From contig NZ_CALNWY010000002.1 in NCBI RefSeq assembly GCF_940807255.1, forward strand, positions 124,001 through 188,000: 64,000 bases of DNA, read 5' to 3'. Below, one piece after another: positions 24,440 through 31,849 of this stretch (the stretch's first letter is position 1; every line of letters begins with the position of its first letter). The translations under genes and the position numbers were made by a program. The DNA is from Mixta sp. Marseille-Q2659. Lineage in GTDB: Bacteria > Pseudomonadota > Gammaproteobacteria > Enterobacterales > Enterobacteriaceae. The notes below the pieces were generated by a model that did no database searches, was not told the DNA's origin, and saw only the letters and a list, made by a program, of their open reading frames with translations.

Positions 24440-25854
24440 CAGAACCCCGATACCTTTTCAACCTGTTGAGTTACGCGACGCTTTTTGCGGTCAGCGCGTT
24501 CTTCGATAGCCTGTTTTTGGTCGCACGGATAAAGCGCCACATCCTTCTGATCGACGTATACCGTTCCCGTCTTACCGTGGCGGTTAAGCCTGAGGATCAG
24601 CTCTGTCAGCGTTGGGTCGGCGCTGTCGTCGTAGATGCTCTCTTTGTAGATGGCCATCCAGTAATCACAGTCCTGCTCAATCTGGCCTGTGTCTCGTGAA
24701 TCGCTGGCCATTGGACGCTTATTGGCTCGTTCTTCCAGATTACGGTTCAGCTGGGTCAGCAGGACAATTACGGTATCCAGCTCCTTGGCCAGATTCTTCA
24801 GTGCCTTGGTGATTTTGCCGAATGCCAGGGCGTTGGTTTCAGCCGACTCGGTGTTCATCAGCGTCAGGTAGTCGATGCCGATCATTCCAATGCGTTTATG
24901 GTTGCGCTTGAGCTTGCGGCACTCAGCCTGAATGTGAGCCAGCGTCATTCCCGGATTATCATCAATCCAGATGTTAGGACGGTCGCTCATTCTGGCCATC
25001 GCTGCATAAACGCGGTTCCAGTCTTCTTCGTCATTCGCACCGTCATAGAACATGTCAGTGTTAACGTGCGATGCCTGGCCAAGCATGCGCTCAAAGATTT
25101 GCTCTTCTGGCATCTCAAGGCTGAACATCGCTACCGGCAGGTTTTCAACGTCGGCGACATGCAGGGCAATTTCCGTCAGCACTGTGGTCTTACCCATCTT
25201 TGGCCTTGCGCCAATGACAAACAGCGAACCGCGCATGATGTGCTTAGGCGCGAGCATGTTGTCCAGGTCACGGATACCAGTAGTAAGGCCACGATGCGCA
25301 TCAGGGTCGCTGAAGCGGTTCTCGACCATAGCTGTCCATTTCGAGGCAATCTCATCGATGCGGCGGAGTCCCTTTTTGTTTCCTGTCGTGGTTGATTCCA
25401 CAGCCTCAGCCAGTAGCGCCTGTGCCGCCTCAACTTTCTGCTCGCTGCTCATGCCATTGCGGGAATTAAACAGGTGCATCACTTCAGCGGTCTGGCGTAA
25501 CCACATGCGATCTGAAGCCCGGTCACGAACCACCTGAGCGTAGTTAGCGACGTTTGCCGCGCTGGGCGTGTTCTTGGCAGCTTCAGCCAAATAAGCCAGC
25601 CCACCAACCTGTTGCAGCTTGCCTGACTGCTCAAGGCTGTCACTCAGGGTCAGAAGGTCGATGTTGAGCTTGCGCCGGTTCATCGAAACAGCTTCCTGCC
25701 AGATTTCCTGATGAGCCCTGTTGTAGAATGCATCCGCTTTCAGGCTGGCCAGAGTTATTTGGCACTTCTCGCTTTGGCTGTCGATCAGGATGCTGCCGAT
25801 AACGCCCTGCTCTGCTTCAAGACTGTGCGGTGGGATAAAATTATTTTCGGTCAT
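24439..25854 (-). CDS. Replicative DNA helicase, DnaB family
   Basis: A 471-aa DnaB-like helicase: N-terminal DnaB_N domain (FIPPHSLEAEQGVIGSIL), then the RecA-like motor with Walker A GARPKMGKTT, Walker B-like IGMIGIDYLTLM, and TQLNRNLEERANKRPMASDSRDTGQIEQDCD. The phage brings its own helicase, as in P22 (gene 12), instead of the lambda P loader. It overlaps the O-like gene by 14 bp. Confidence 0.92.
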   Translation of the reverse strand: MTENNFIPPHSLEAEQGVIGSILIDSQSEKCQITLASLKADAFYNRAHQEIWQEAVSMNRRKLNIDLLTLSDSLEQSGKLQQVGGLAYLAEAAKNTPSAANVANYAQVVRDRASDRMWLRQTAEVMHLFNSRNGMSSEQKVEAAQALLAEAVESTTTGNKKGLRRIDEIASKWTAMVENRFSDPDAHRGLTTGIRDLDNMLAPKHIMRGSLFVIGARPKMGKTTVLTEIALHVADVENLPVAMFSLEMPEEQIFERMLGQASHVNTDMFYDGANDEEDWNRVYAAMARMSDRPNIWIDDNPGMTLAHIQAECRKLKRNHKRIGMIGIDYLTLMNTESAETNALAFGKITKALKNLAKELDTVIVLLTQLNRNLEERANKRPMASDSRDTGQIEQDCDYWMAIYKESIYDDSADPTLTELILRLNRHGKTGTVYVDQKDVALYPCDQKQAIEERADRKKRRVTQQVEKVSGF

Positions 25855-26791
25855 TTGCGCGCTGCTCCTTCACTTTCGTGTAGCACTCATCCGTTACCAG
25901 ATAATCCAGGTTCTTGGCTTGCCAGAAGCCGCCCTTGCCGTTTGGGCGCTCCTGCATCATCCACGTGCAGTTAACTGCGATGTACTCCAGGTAGTTTCGC
26001 CAGTTGGCGATCGTGAATGGTTTCCCATGAGCTTTCTGGTATTCCTGATTGCACTCGTTCCAGAACTTGCGCATTGCCGCTTTACGCTTTCCACGAATAA
26101 CCTCCACACCGGCCATTTCAGGAAGTATTTCGTGATAGGCAGAGACCATTTCTTCGTAGGGGGTGATGATTCTTTTTGGCTGGTCAGGCTGCTTAGGTTC
26201 TCTGGCAATCCTGATAGGCTCATCATCATCGAATTCTGCTGCTTGAGATGGGCACTCAATATCTTTAGATATTGAGTTATTATTTAATACTTCATTGTTT
26301 GTGGCACTTTGCTGGCACTCTGTTGGCACAACCTCACCTGAGAGCCTTACTGGCTGCGGGTTTTGGTTGGCACTCTGTTGGCACTCTGTTGGCACAAAAT
26401 TTGGCTGATAATCGTCGTATTTTGTGACTGAAATCCGGGTGAATTTCCTGTTTGTAATGCGACTTATCATGCTCAGCTTTTCGAACTTATTGAGCAGGTA
26501 TTTGATGCGATCACCAGTGATTCCTGTCTCAGCTGCCAGCGTGTTACGGCCAGTAATAAACTCGCCACGGTTAACCAGAATCTCTCCAAACTCTGTGTTA
26601 ACTGGCGCCGGTGCATGGTTTGCTGACAGGATGATGTGAACCCACAGGTGAACAGCCTCAGAATCCGTTCTGTAGAAGGGAAGCTCCTTGATTTTACGGT
26701 GCAGCAAGGCATACCCCTTACCGCCATGATGCGGTGTCTCCTGGTTTTTTCTGGCCTCTCTCGCTCTGGCCAGACTCGCTACGTTACTCAT
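25841..26791 (-). CDS. Replication initiation protein, O-like
   Basis: A 316-aa phage replication protein. The N terminus (GKGYALLHRKIKELPFYRTDSEAVHLWVHIILSANH, cited in parts) carries a winged-helix DNA-binding domain. A central region contains two copies of VPTECQQSAN caused by DNA iterons, and the C-terminal half probably contacts the helicase. O-type proteins bind iterons inside their own gene and recruit the helicase. The start overlaps the 46-aa gene by ATGA. Confidence 0.82.
   Translation of the reverse strand: MSNVASLARAREARKNQETPHHGGKGYALLHRKIKELPFYRTDSEAVHLWVHIILSANHAPAPVNTEFGEILVNRGEFITGRNTLAAETGITGDRIKYLLNKFEKLSMISRITNRKFTRISVTKYDDYQPNFVPTECQQSANQNPQPVRLSGEVVPTECQQSATNNEVLNNNSISKDIECPSQAAEFDDDEPIRIAREPKQPDQPKRIITPYEEMVSAYHEILPEMAGVEVIRGKRKAAMRKFWNECNQEYQKAHGKPFTIANWRNYLEYIAVNCTWMMQERPNGKGGFWQAKNLDYLVTDECYTKVKEQRANDRK
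26250..26398. other. Predicted prophage replication origin inside the O-like gene
   Basis: TGGCACTCTGT-type units recur with 11-bp spacing in two clusters, 26301-26331 (three units) and 26367-26397 (three units). Beside them, 26250-26300 is A/T-rich and contains the palindrome AATATCTTTAGATATT. Iterons plus an A/T-rich unwinding stretch inside the initiator gene is the lambda ori layout. The repeats are seen; the origin function is inferred. Confidence 0.65.
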
Positions 26792-26928
26792 TTGCCCTTC
26801 TCCTTCGCTTTGTGTTCCTCAAAGATTTCCCGCAGCTTCGGCCCAATAGCCGGGTTGCATTTCATGAGAAAGTCGAGTCGGGCAAGGTTTTTATGCACGC
26901 CGGTATGGCGATATGAATGCTTCTTCAT
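26788..26928 (-). CDS. Small basic protein between cII and O
   Basis: 46 residues starting MKKHSYRHTGVHKNLARLDF, basic, ending by ATGA overlap on the O-like gene. It occupies the short interval between cII and the replication genes. Function unknown. Confidence 0.5.
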   Translation of the reverse strand: MKKHSYRHTGVHKNLARLDFLMKCNPAIGPKLREIFEEHKAKEKGK

Positions 26929-26952
26929 GTATAATTACCTCGTTGAATTGGT

Positions 26953-27243
26953 TCAAAATTCGATGGTTATTTGAGAAGAGTCACTGGTGGCAGCCGGTGA
27001 CTTTTTCTTTGGTGGAAGCACTGCTTCTACTGCCTGCCGTGCCACTTCCCTGATTAAGCTCGTCTCCCAGACTTTCTCCAGAAGAACGAACGTCACAGCC
27101 ATATCGTGAATGTTTAACCGGCTGACTTTTGAATCAGCCCAGCCAGCCATCTTTGCGAAGTTCGTCTGCCCCATCGTTACCAGGCGGGAACGTAATTCGC
27201 TTTCCACTTCACGAATCCTTTTGCTGTGTTTTGCTGTGTCCAT
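26953..27243 (-). CDS. cII: Transcriptional activator CII
   Basis: A 96-aa CII-family activator with the HTH QTNFAKMAGWADSKVSRL and a C-terminal oligomerisation/proteolysis-sensitive tail. CII turns on PRE and thus repressor synthesis during establishment of lysogeny. A TTGC-N6-TTGC site covers its own start region on the opposite strand, as in lambda. Confidence 0.85.
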   Translation of the reverse strand: MDTAKHSKRIREVESELRSRLVTMGQTNFAKMAGWADSKVSRLNIHDMAVTFVLLEKVWETSLIREVARQAVEAVLPPKKKSPAATSDSSQITIEF

Positions 27244-27253
27244 GTTGAATAAT
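27221..27253 (+). promoter_or_regulatory. PRE promoter with CII-binding site
   Basis: TTGC-TGTGTT-TTGC at 27221-27234 is a perfect TTGC-N6-TTGC CII site. AATAAT follows after 13 bp, the same spacing as the lambda PRE -10 element. Transcription would run antisense to cro and into cI. Confidence 0.8.
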
Positions 27254-27353
27254 TACCTTGTTGTTTTTGGTTTGTTGATAAGACGTGACAAAGCCGTAGC
27301 TATTGCCACGAACCATTTGTTTTTTCGTTTGGATTTCGCTTTTCAGCGACGTA

Positions 27354-27381
27354 GGACTTCATGTCCGTTGTGAAAAGAGCG
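27354..27381 (-). promoter_or_regulatory. nutR-like site (boxA + boxB)
   Basis: On the minus strand, CGCTCTTTT (boxA, 27373-27381) is followed by the hairpin GGAC-ATGAA-GTCC (boxB, 27354-27366) just after cro. The N protein should load here on transcripts from PR. Confidence 0.68.
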
Positions 27382-27391
27382 TGGGTTTTAC

Positions 27392-27598
27392 TTAGGCGGC
27401 TTGAATGTCACGTCGGATACTAGGGAAGGATTTCAGTTCCTCCGCCGACACCTTGCCATCTTCATGAACGATAACTGTGATGTCTCGCTCTGAAGCTAGA
27501 GCTTTAAAAATTGCACTTTGGTAGACGCCTAGATCTTGAGCTGTCTTCGTCTGACCAAATTGCTTTGCATAGTCTTTTAATTTGATGCGCTGCTTCAT
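27392..27598 (-). CDS. cro: Cro repressor
   Basis: 68 residues, [20 protein letters not shown]..., almost co-linear with lambda Cro through the HTH ([19 protein letters not shown]). Cro binds OR3 first and shuts off PRM to favour lytic growth. I chose the ATG at 27598, which follows TAAGGAGGAG; the longer frame crosses OR1 and is wrong. Confidence 0.93.
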   Translation of the reverse strand: MKQRIKLKDYAKQFGQTKTAQDLGVYQSAIFKALASERDITVIVHEDGKVSAEELKSFPSIRRDIQAA

Positions 27599-27623
27599 AG
27601 GCTCCTCCTTAGCAGTGACACTG

Positions 27624-27652
27624 ATTATCACCGCTAGAGGTAAAATAGTCAA
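27624..27652 (-). promoter_or_regulatory. PR promoter
   Basis: TTGACT (27647-27652), a 17-bp spacer and GATAAT (27624-27629) on the minus strand, nearly identical to lambda PR. OR1 covers the -10 region and OR2 touches the -35. Confidence 0.9.
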
Positions 27653-27689
27653 CACCGGCGGCGTTAGTCATTTATTCCATGCGGTGATA
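27626..27689. promoter_or_regulatory. Right operator OR1-OR2-OR3
   Basis: Three 17-bp sites: OR1 TATCACCGCTAGAGGTA (27626-27642), OR2 CAACACCGGCGGCGTTA (27650-27666) and OR3 TATCACCGCATGGAATA read on the minus strand (27673-27689). OR1 differs from the lambda OR1 consensus I remember by one base. The spacings of 7 and 6 bp equal those of lambda. Confidence 0.9.
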
Positions 27690-27693
27690 AATT
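27665..27693 (+). promoter_or_regulatory. PRM promoter
   Basis: TAGTCA (27665-27670), a 17-bp spacer and TAAATT (27688-27693). Transcription would begin about at the A of the cI ATG (27700), giving a leaderless cI mRNA as in lambda. The weak -35 adjoins OR2, fitting activation by CI bound there. Confidence 0.8.
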
Positions 27694-27699
27694 TTGCAG

Positions 27700-28413
27700 A
27701 TGGCCACGAAGAAAAGACCGCTCTCTAACGAGCAACTGGAAGACGCCAAAAGACTTAAGGCGATCTACGAATCAAAAAAAGTATCTTTGGGTATATCCCA
27801 AGAATCAGTAGCGCATGCGATAGGCATCGGACAATCCGCCATAGCCTCGCTTCTAAATGGCGTGAACGCTCTTAACCCAAGTAATGCCGCAGCTTTGGCT
27901 CGTGTACTGAAGGTGAATGTTGAAGATTTCAGCCCAAGCATAGCCGCTGAGATTGCCGAGATGTATCAGTCATTAGGCGATAACGCCTCTGCTGTTACAA
28001 ATTATAGCTACCCCCTGTTCACACACGTTCAGGCCGGCCCGTTCTCCGAAGTAAACAGCTATACAGCCAGCGATGCAAAGGCATGGGTTGCAACAACTAA
28101 AAAGGCCAGCGATAAAGCGTTCTGGCTTGAGGTAAAGGGTCATTCGATGACCGCGCCGCAAGGCGTTCGACCGAGCTTCCCCGAAGGCATGCTGATTCTG
28201 GTTGATCCGGCCGAACCGGTAGAGACAGGAGATTTCTGTGTTGCTTCTGCTAATGGGGACTCAGAGGCAACCTTCAAGAAGTATGAGCTGGATGGTGGCG
28301 TTAGTTACCTTGTACCACTGAACCCTGCTTACAGGATTATTGATTGCGACCACAGTATCCGCATCATTGGCAAGGTGGTTAAGGCTCAGTGGCCGGAAGA
28401 GACGTTTGGATGA
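27700..28413 (+). CDS. cI: CI repressor
   Basis: 237 residues, the same length as lambda CI. The N-terminal HTH domain ([22 protein letters not shown]) precedes a linker with the cleavage site region (HVQAGPF, Ala-Gly near 111-112). The LexA/S24-type domain follows, with catalytic Ser in GHSMTAP and Lys in ATFKKY. It should be inactivated by RecA-stimulated self-cleavage. It starts at 27700 (MATKKRPL); a TTG six bases upstream is not used. Confidence 0.95.
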   Translation: MATKKRPLSNEQLEDAKRLKAIYESKKVSLGISQESVAHAIGIGQSAIASLLNGVNALNPSNAAALARVLKVNVEDFSPSIAAEIAEMYQSLGDNASAVTNYSYPLFTHVQAGPFSEVNSYTASDAKAWVATTKKASDKAFWLEVKGHSMTAPQGVRPSFPEGMLILVDPAEPVETGDFCVASANGDSEATFKKYELDGGVSYLVPLNPAYRIIDCDHSIRIIGKVVKAQWPEETFG

Positions 28414-28417
28414 TGAA

Positions 28418-28516
28418 ATGAAGATTGGATACATCTTCCCTGCTGTTTGTGGGATAGCGGGGATAGCACTCCTGGTATGGTTCATTGCCAGCGGGGCCTG
28501 GATGCCAGGGGCTTAA
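28418..28516 (+). CDS. Tiny single-pass membrane protein downstream of cI
   Basis: 32 residues (MKIGYIFPAVCGIAGIALLV...), a single hydrophobic helix with a short tail, four bases after cI. I recall similar short membrane peptides in other lambdoid phages. It would be co-expressed with cI in the lysogen. Function unknown. Confidence 0.55.
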   Translation: MKIGYIFPAVCGIAGIALLVWFIASGAWMPGA

Positions 28517-28621
28517 GCCAAAAGAGACGTTTGGGTAAGCTTGCTGCCGAACAAGCCCTTCGCCCAAGCCCAATTAATAAGTTATTTCAGTTTAAATTTG
28601 TTATGCGAAGGGGGTTCTTAA

Positions 28622-30058
28622 GTGGCAGTCTCAAAAGAAATGAGAAAATTAATAAATAAATGGAAAACCGGAAATTCATGGCCTAAAAGGCTTGAGTGGA
28701 TTGAAATACAAGGAATACGAGGCTGGTCTGGACAGCGAGTTGATCTTCAATTCCCTATAGTGGCGCTAGTCGGAGAAAATGGCTCAGGAAAAAGCACTGT
28801 CTTACAGTGCGCTGCATCTATTTATAAAGATATTAAGAAAAGATATGCCTCCTATTACTTTCCTGATACTCCTTTTGAAAAAATAGAAAACGCATTTATA
28901 CGTTTTTCTTACAAAGAGGGGAGTAATTCATCTGTTAAATCAATAAGGAAACAGACAACACGATGGAGAGGTAATCCTGAAAGACCAGAAAGAAGAGTTG
29001 AGTATGTAGATTTGAGCCGCCTTCAGCCTGTAAACGCTAGACTTGGTTATTCGAAGCTTCTGAAAAGCGGAGTAAGTGAAGGAAAGCATTCAGCTTTCGA
29101 CCAGATGAAGCTGGATAGGCTCAATAATATTATGGGTAAATCCTATGTTTCTGCCGGATTATCACTAACTGATTCAGATGCTAAAAGACCGATAACTGTT
29201 GTTTCCAATGGCGAAGCAAGGTATTCAGGGTTCCATCAGGGAGCTGGAGAGATAACGGCTGCGGAGCTATTAGCTGCAGACTATCCTAAGTATGGTATTG
29301 TCTTAATTGATGAAATAGAAACATCTCTTCACCCAAGAGCGCAGAGAAGACTTATGCGCGATCTAGCTCATCTTGCTAGGGAAAGGGAACTGCAAATTCT
29401 AATAACTACCCATTCTCCATATGTTCTTTCCGAGCTTCCTCCCGAAGCAAGAATTTACTTGATGAATGGTGCTGAGGGTAGAACTGTAGTTACTGGGGTT
29501 AGTCCTGATTTTGCAATGACGAAAATGGATGAGGAAAATCATCCAGAATGCGATATCTATGTAGAGGATGTTGTTGCATCTACACTGGTTTCTGAAATTA
29601 TCGCATCTTCAACAGAAAGAGACTTGCTATCTAGAGTAAAAATCATCCCCTTTGGAAGTGCATCTGTTGGTATGGCGCTAGGTCAAATGGCTGCAAACAA
29701 AAGATTTCCTCGCTCATCTGTTGTATTTCTGGATGGAGATCAATCCCCGGCTATAGGGTGTAAAATTTTGCCTGGTGATGATGCACCCGAAATCGTAGTC
29801 TTCGAATCTCTTCAAAAAATTGGTTGGCCAGCTATTTCAGAAAAAATAAGCAGGAAGCCTTCTGAGTCAATAGATGCTCTTAATAATGCCATGACAAATT
29901 CAGATCATCATGACTGGATAGAATATGCCGCTAACAGCCTTAATATTGGCGGGGAGATACTTTGGCATGCTCTATGTACATCGTGGGCTGTTAATTGTTT
30001 AAGCGACAATTCCAGAGATGCGGTTGTGCAACCTATTGTCGACGCAATAGAGGAGTAA
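28622..30058 (+). CDS. OLD-like ATPase with TOPRIM domain, candidate phage-exclusion protein
   Basis: 478 residues. The ABC-type ATPase half has Walker A GENGSGKST (51-59), a Walker B IVLIDE (226-231), D-loop SLHPRAQ and the His switch TTHSPYVLSELP. The C-terminal half fits a TOPRIM nuclease: a conserved acid in DIYVEDVVA (E315) and DGD at 371-373. OLD-type proteins degrade or nick DNA and block superinfecting phages. The gene is AT-rich and lies in the rexAB position behind cI, so it is probably expressed in lysogens. A GTG start behind AAGGGGG is preferred; ATG at 28637 is the alternative. A fused PARIS-like arrangement is another possibility. Confidence 0.75.
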   Translation: MAVSKEMRKLINKWKTGNSWPKRLEWIEIQGIRGWSGQRVDLQFPIVALVGENGSGKSTVLQCAASIYKDIKKRYASYYFPDTPFEKIENAFIRFSYKEGSNSSVKSIRKQTTRWRGNPERPERRVEYVDLSRLQPVNARLGYSKLLKSGVSEGKHSAFDQMKLDRLNNIMGKSYVSAGLSLTDSDAKRPITVVSNGEARYSGFHQGAGEITAAELLAADYPKYGIVLIDEIETSLHPRAQRRLMRDLAHLARERELQILITTHSPYVLSELPPEARIYLMNGAEGRTVVTGVSPDFAMTKMDEENHPECDIYVEDVVASTLVSEIIASSTERDLLSRVKIIPFGSASVGMALGQMAANKRFPRSSVVFLDGDQSPAIGCKILPGDDAPEIVVFESLQKIGWPAISEKISRKPSESIDALNNAMTNSDHHDWIEYAANSLNIGGEILWHALCTSWAVNCLSDNSRDAVVQPIVDAIEE

Positions 30059-30120
30059 ATGATCCTTTTAACCGGCAGGTAACGCGGTACACTGCCGCCT
30101 CATCCCAACGTTGGCTCATA

Positions 30121-30146
30121 AAACCCGGCCACCGCGCCGGGTTTTT
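30121..30146 (+). terminator. Terminator 1 after the OLD-like gene
   Basis: Stem ACCCGGC / GCCGGGT with loop CACCGC followed by TTTTT. Confidence 0.85.
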
Positions 30147-30163
30147 CATGCCCACCGAACATG

Positions 30164-30190
30164 CAGCCCGCCACTGAGCGGGCTTTTTTG
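30164..30190 (+). terminator. Terminator 2
   Basis: Stem GCCCGC / GCGGGC with loop CACTGA followed by TTTTTT. Confidence 0.85.
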
Positions 30191-30283
30191 TGCCCAGCTC
30201 TAAAGCTCACGGCTTCCATGCCGATAACATAATGTCCAAAGAGGCATAGCCCCAAGGGCTAAAAAAGACTATATACAGCATCT

Positions 30284-30310
30284 CTGCCCGCCTCGTGCGG
30301 GCTTTTTTTA
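30284..30310 (+). terminator. Terminator 3
   Basis: Stem GCCCGC / GCGGGC with loop CTCGT followed by seven T. Confidence 0.85.
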
Positions 30311-30431
30311 TAAACGTAACGGTATTTTAATCAACTGCTTACGCTTGCATCTATATCGACCGTTGCTAACATGAACATTACTGGCTCGGATGCCAGCTAT
30401 GAACATATGTAAAACCACATTCTCACCACGT

Positions 30432-30468
30432 TGCCCGCCTTCTCTCCTCGAGTGGCGGGCTTTTTTTG
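30432..30468 (+). terminator. Terminator 4
   Basis: Stem GCCCGCC / GGCGGGC with a 14-nt loop followed by seven T. It lies about 85 bp before PL. Confidence 0.82.
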
Positions 30469-30537
30469 TGCCTGCCGATAACCGCAAAAAATAAATTCAC
30501 AGAAAAATCATAGCGTTCACCACCTAGCGAAATAAAA

Positions 30538-30580
30538 TATCTCCTGCGGTGTTGACTTCATAAGCACTTGCGGTGATACT
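30538..30580 (+). promoter_or_regulatory. PL promoter with operators OL2 and OL1
   Basis: TTGACT (30552-30557), 17-bp spacer and GATACT (30575-30580) match lambda PL closely. OL2 is TATCTCCTGCGGTGTTG (30538-30554) and OL1 is AAGCACTTGCGGTGATA (30562-30578), 7 bp apart as in lambda. A degenerate OL3 may lie near 30515-30532 but is not convincing. Confidence 0.85.
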
Positions 30581-30621
30581 GGATTCACAGCAGGACGCTG
30601 GCGCAGACGAAACGGACAACA

Positions 30622-30650
30622 CGCTCTTTATACAACGGTGACGGATCACC
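30622..30650 (+). promoter_or_regulatory. nutL site (boxA + boxB)
   Basis: Perfect boxA CGCTCTTTA (30622-30630) is followed by the boxB-like hairpin GGTGA-CGGA-TCACC (30637-30650) in the PL leader. The loop is four bases instead of the five usual for lambda, so recognition by this N protein may differ. Confidence 0.75.
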
Positions 30651-30737
30651 TACGTGGCTGAAAAGCCAAATTCATATACCGATGCGGATTTCCGAATGCG
30701 TTGATGACAGCACAACCGGAAGCCCACAGGAGGATTT

Positions 30738-31061
30738 ATGACACGCAGAACAGTATTCACCGGTTCAGCAGAAAGCCGCCGCCGTGAGCGCCGCGCACAT
30801 CTGCAAAGTGAAGTTAGCAAAAGCGCGGATACATTACATCGCCCTACCCCTAGCCGCGTTGAGCTGCAGTGCAAGCGCAAGCCAATGAGCCAGGCGGACA
30901 AGCTGACGCCTAACGAGTACACGCTTCAAATTGAAGCAGCTGCTGAGCGCGTAACGCTGTCGCTCGGTAAGCGTAAGAACTTCGACACCGTTCGTCCGGG
31001 CGCAACACACATCGTTAACGCCCGGCAGAAGATGCGGGGCACGTCAATTCCACTTATTTAA
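30738..31061 (+). CDS. N: Early antitermination protein N
   Basis: 107 residues, the same length as lambda N. An N-terminal arginine-rich RNA-binding motif (SRRRERRAHLQ, ~13-23) would bind boxB. The C-terminal RQKMRGTSIPLI mirrors the end of lambda N (RQKIKGKSIPLI). The middle is unrelated and probably disordered. It follows AGGAGG and lies downstream of PL-nutL. Confidence 0.88.
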   Translation: MTRRTVFTGSAESRRRERRAHLQSEVSKSADTLHRPTPSRVELQCKRKPMSQADKLTPNEYTLQIEAAAERVTLSLGKRKNFDTVRPGATHIVNARQKMRGTSIPLI

Positions 31062-31074
31062 TTGAGAGGCAGCA

Positions 31075-31341
31075 ATGATCAACAACCCGAAAGTAATCGT
31101 AATGGAGCGCCCTAGCGGTGATTTTGCAATTGCTGTGACGGATGGGAGCAGCGACTTTCATGATGCACAGATGATGGTTGTAGCCAGCCATAAAGAAAAT
31201 GGTGAGGATTTCATAGACACAATGGAAAGCGTTTTGTTCTTTGCGGCAAAGCGAATACTGGAGCTGGAAAAAGGCGGTTATTCACCGCCTCCATTAGGCG
31301 AAGGGCGTGATGTATCACTAGTCCCGATACAAAAAAGCTGA
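31075..31341 (+). CDS. Hypothetical left-operon protein
   Basis: 88 residues, MINNPKVIVMERPSGDFAIA..., 13 bp after N. A small beta-rich N-terminal region and a helical FFAAKRILELEKG. It may correspond to the ral position of lambda but shows no convincing similarity. Confidence 0.5.
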   Translation: MINNPKVIVMERPSGDFAIAVTDGSSDFHDAQMMVVASHKENGEDFIDTMESVLFFAAKRILELEKGGYSPPPLGEGRDVSLVPIQKS

Positions 31342-31599
31342 CCAATCGTCATACCTGCAAACAAATATTGCGGCTTGTTTAGTCGATTGAGGGTTTGCCA
31401 CTTGCTTTACTAAATCTCTGACGGTTGATGTGCTATGACTACTAGAACCAATATAAGTACCTATGGGTAAGGCCATAACTTCGCCTTGGTCGAATACCAT
31501 GGTCCTACTAAAACCTAGCCTGCTCATTGCCTCATGCAAAGCTTGGTACTCATCACCGCCAGCTCCAAATAACTCAACGCGCACCAAATAATCCGCCAT
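31318..31599 (-). CDS. Minus-strand moron protein, GhoS/DUF2622-like
   Basis: 93 residues starting MADYLVRVELFGAGGDEY at 31599, opposite to the surrounding PL operon and overlapping the previous gene end-to-end by 24 bp. The beta-alpha-beta opening (ADYLVRVELF...EYQALHEAMSRLGF) and the C-terminal IFVCRYDDWSAFLY suggest a ferredoxin-like Cas2/GhoS-type fold. GhoS is an antitoxin RNase; that role here is only a guess. The longer frame to 31701 is rejected for lack of conservation and ribosome site. Confidence 0.55.
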   Translation of the reverse strand: MADYLVRVELFGAGGDEYQALHEAMSRLGFSRTMVFDQGEVMALPIGTYIGSSSHSTSTVRDLVKQVANPQSTKQAAIFVCRYDDWSAFLYRD

Positions 31600-31762
31600 A
31601 AGATATTTCCTATATTGACTGTGGAACAGCCAACATATCAGTTTCCTTTGACTGTGGAAAGCTGAGGAACCACCTCGCCTGATGTGGTTAAAAGCAGGCA
31701 CCGATTAACGAGGGGTCAGCTAAACGCTGGCCTTTTTTATTACCTGAATTCAGGCCAACACC

Positions 31763-31849
31763 ATGGTTACACGAAAAGAGAGTCTGGTGATTGTTTTAAC
31801 AATAGTCGCGCTGATGGCGCTGGCGAAAGTGATGGAGAGGTGTTTATGA
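31763..31849 (+). CDS. Tiny membrane peptide in the PL operon
   Basis: 28 residues, MVTRKESLVIVLTIVALMAL..., a single membrane helix. Its stop overlaps the next start (ATGA), which argues for real translation. Function unknown. Confidence 0.5.
   Translation: MVTRKESLVIVLTIVALMALAKVMERCL

Larger units (their letters stand above)
30059..30537. other. Non-coding insulator region with four terminators
   Basis: No acceptable ORF in 479 bases between the OLD-like gene and OL/PL. It holds four plus-strand rho-independent terminators (listed separately) spaced 45-150 bp apart. Short intervals between terminators could encode small RNAs, but I found no clear promoter for one. Confidence 0.6.

Noticed and set aside
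30247..30266. Hairpin AGCCC-CAA-GGGCT as a further terminator
   Set aside because: On the plus strand it is followed by A's, and on the minus strand the T-run precedes the stem, so it fits neither direction.
30650..30922. Minus-strand 90-aa frame opposite the N gene
   Set aside because: N on the plus strand is supported by the arginine-rich motif, C-terminal match and PL-nutL context.
31684..31845. Upstream extension of the 66-aa phage protein
   Set aside because: The real start at 31846 overlaps the stop of a 28-aa frame and begins a conserved motif.
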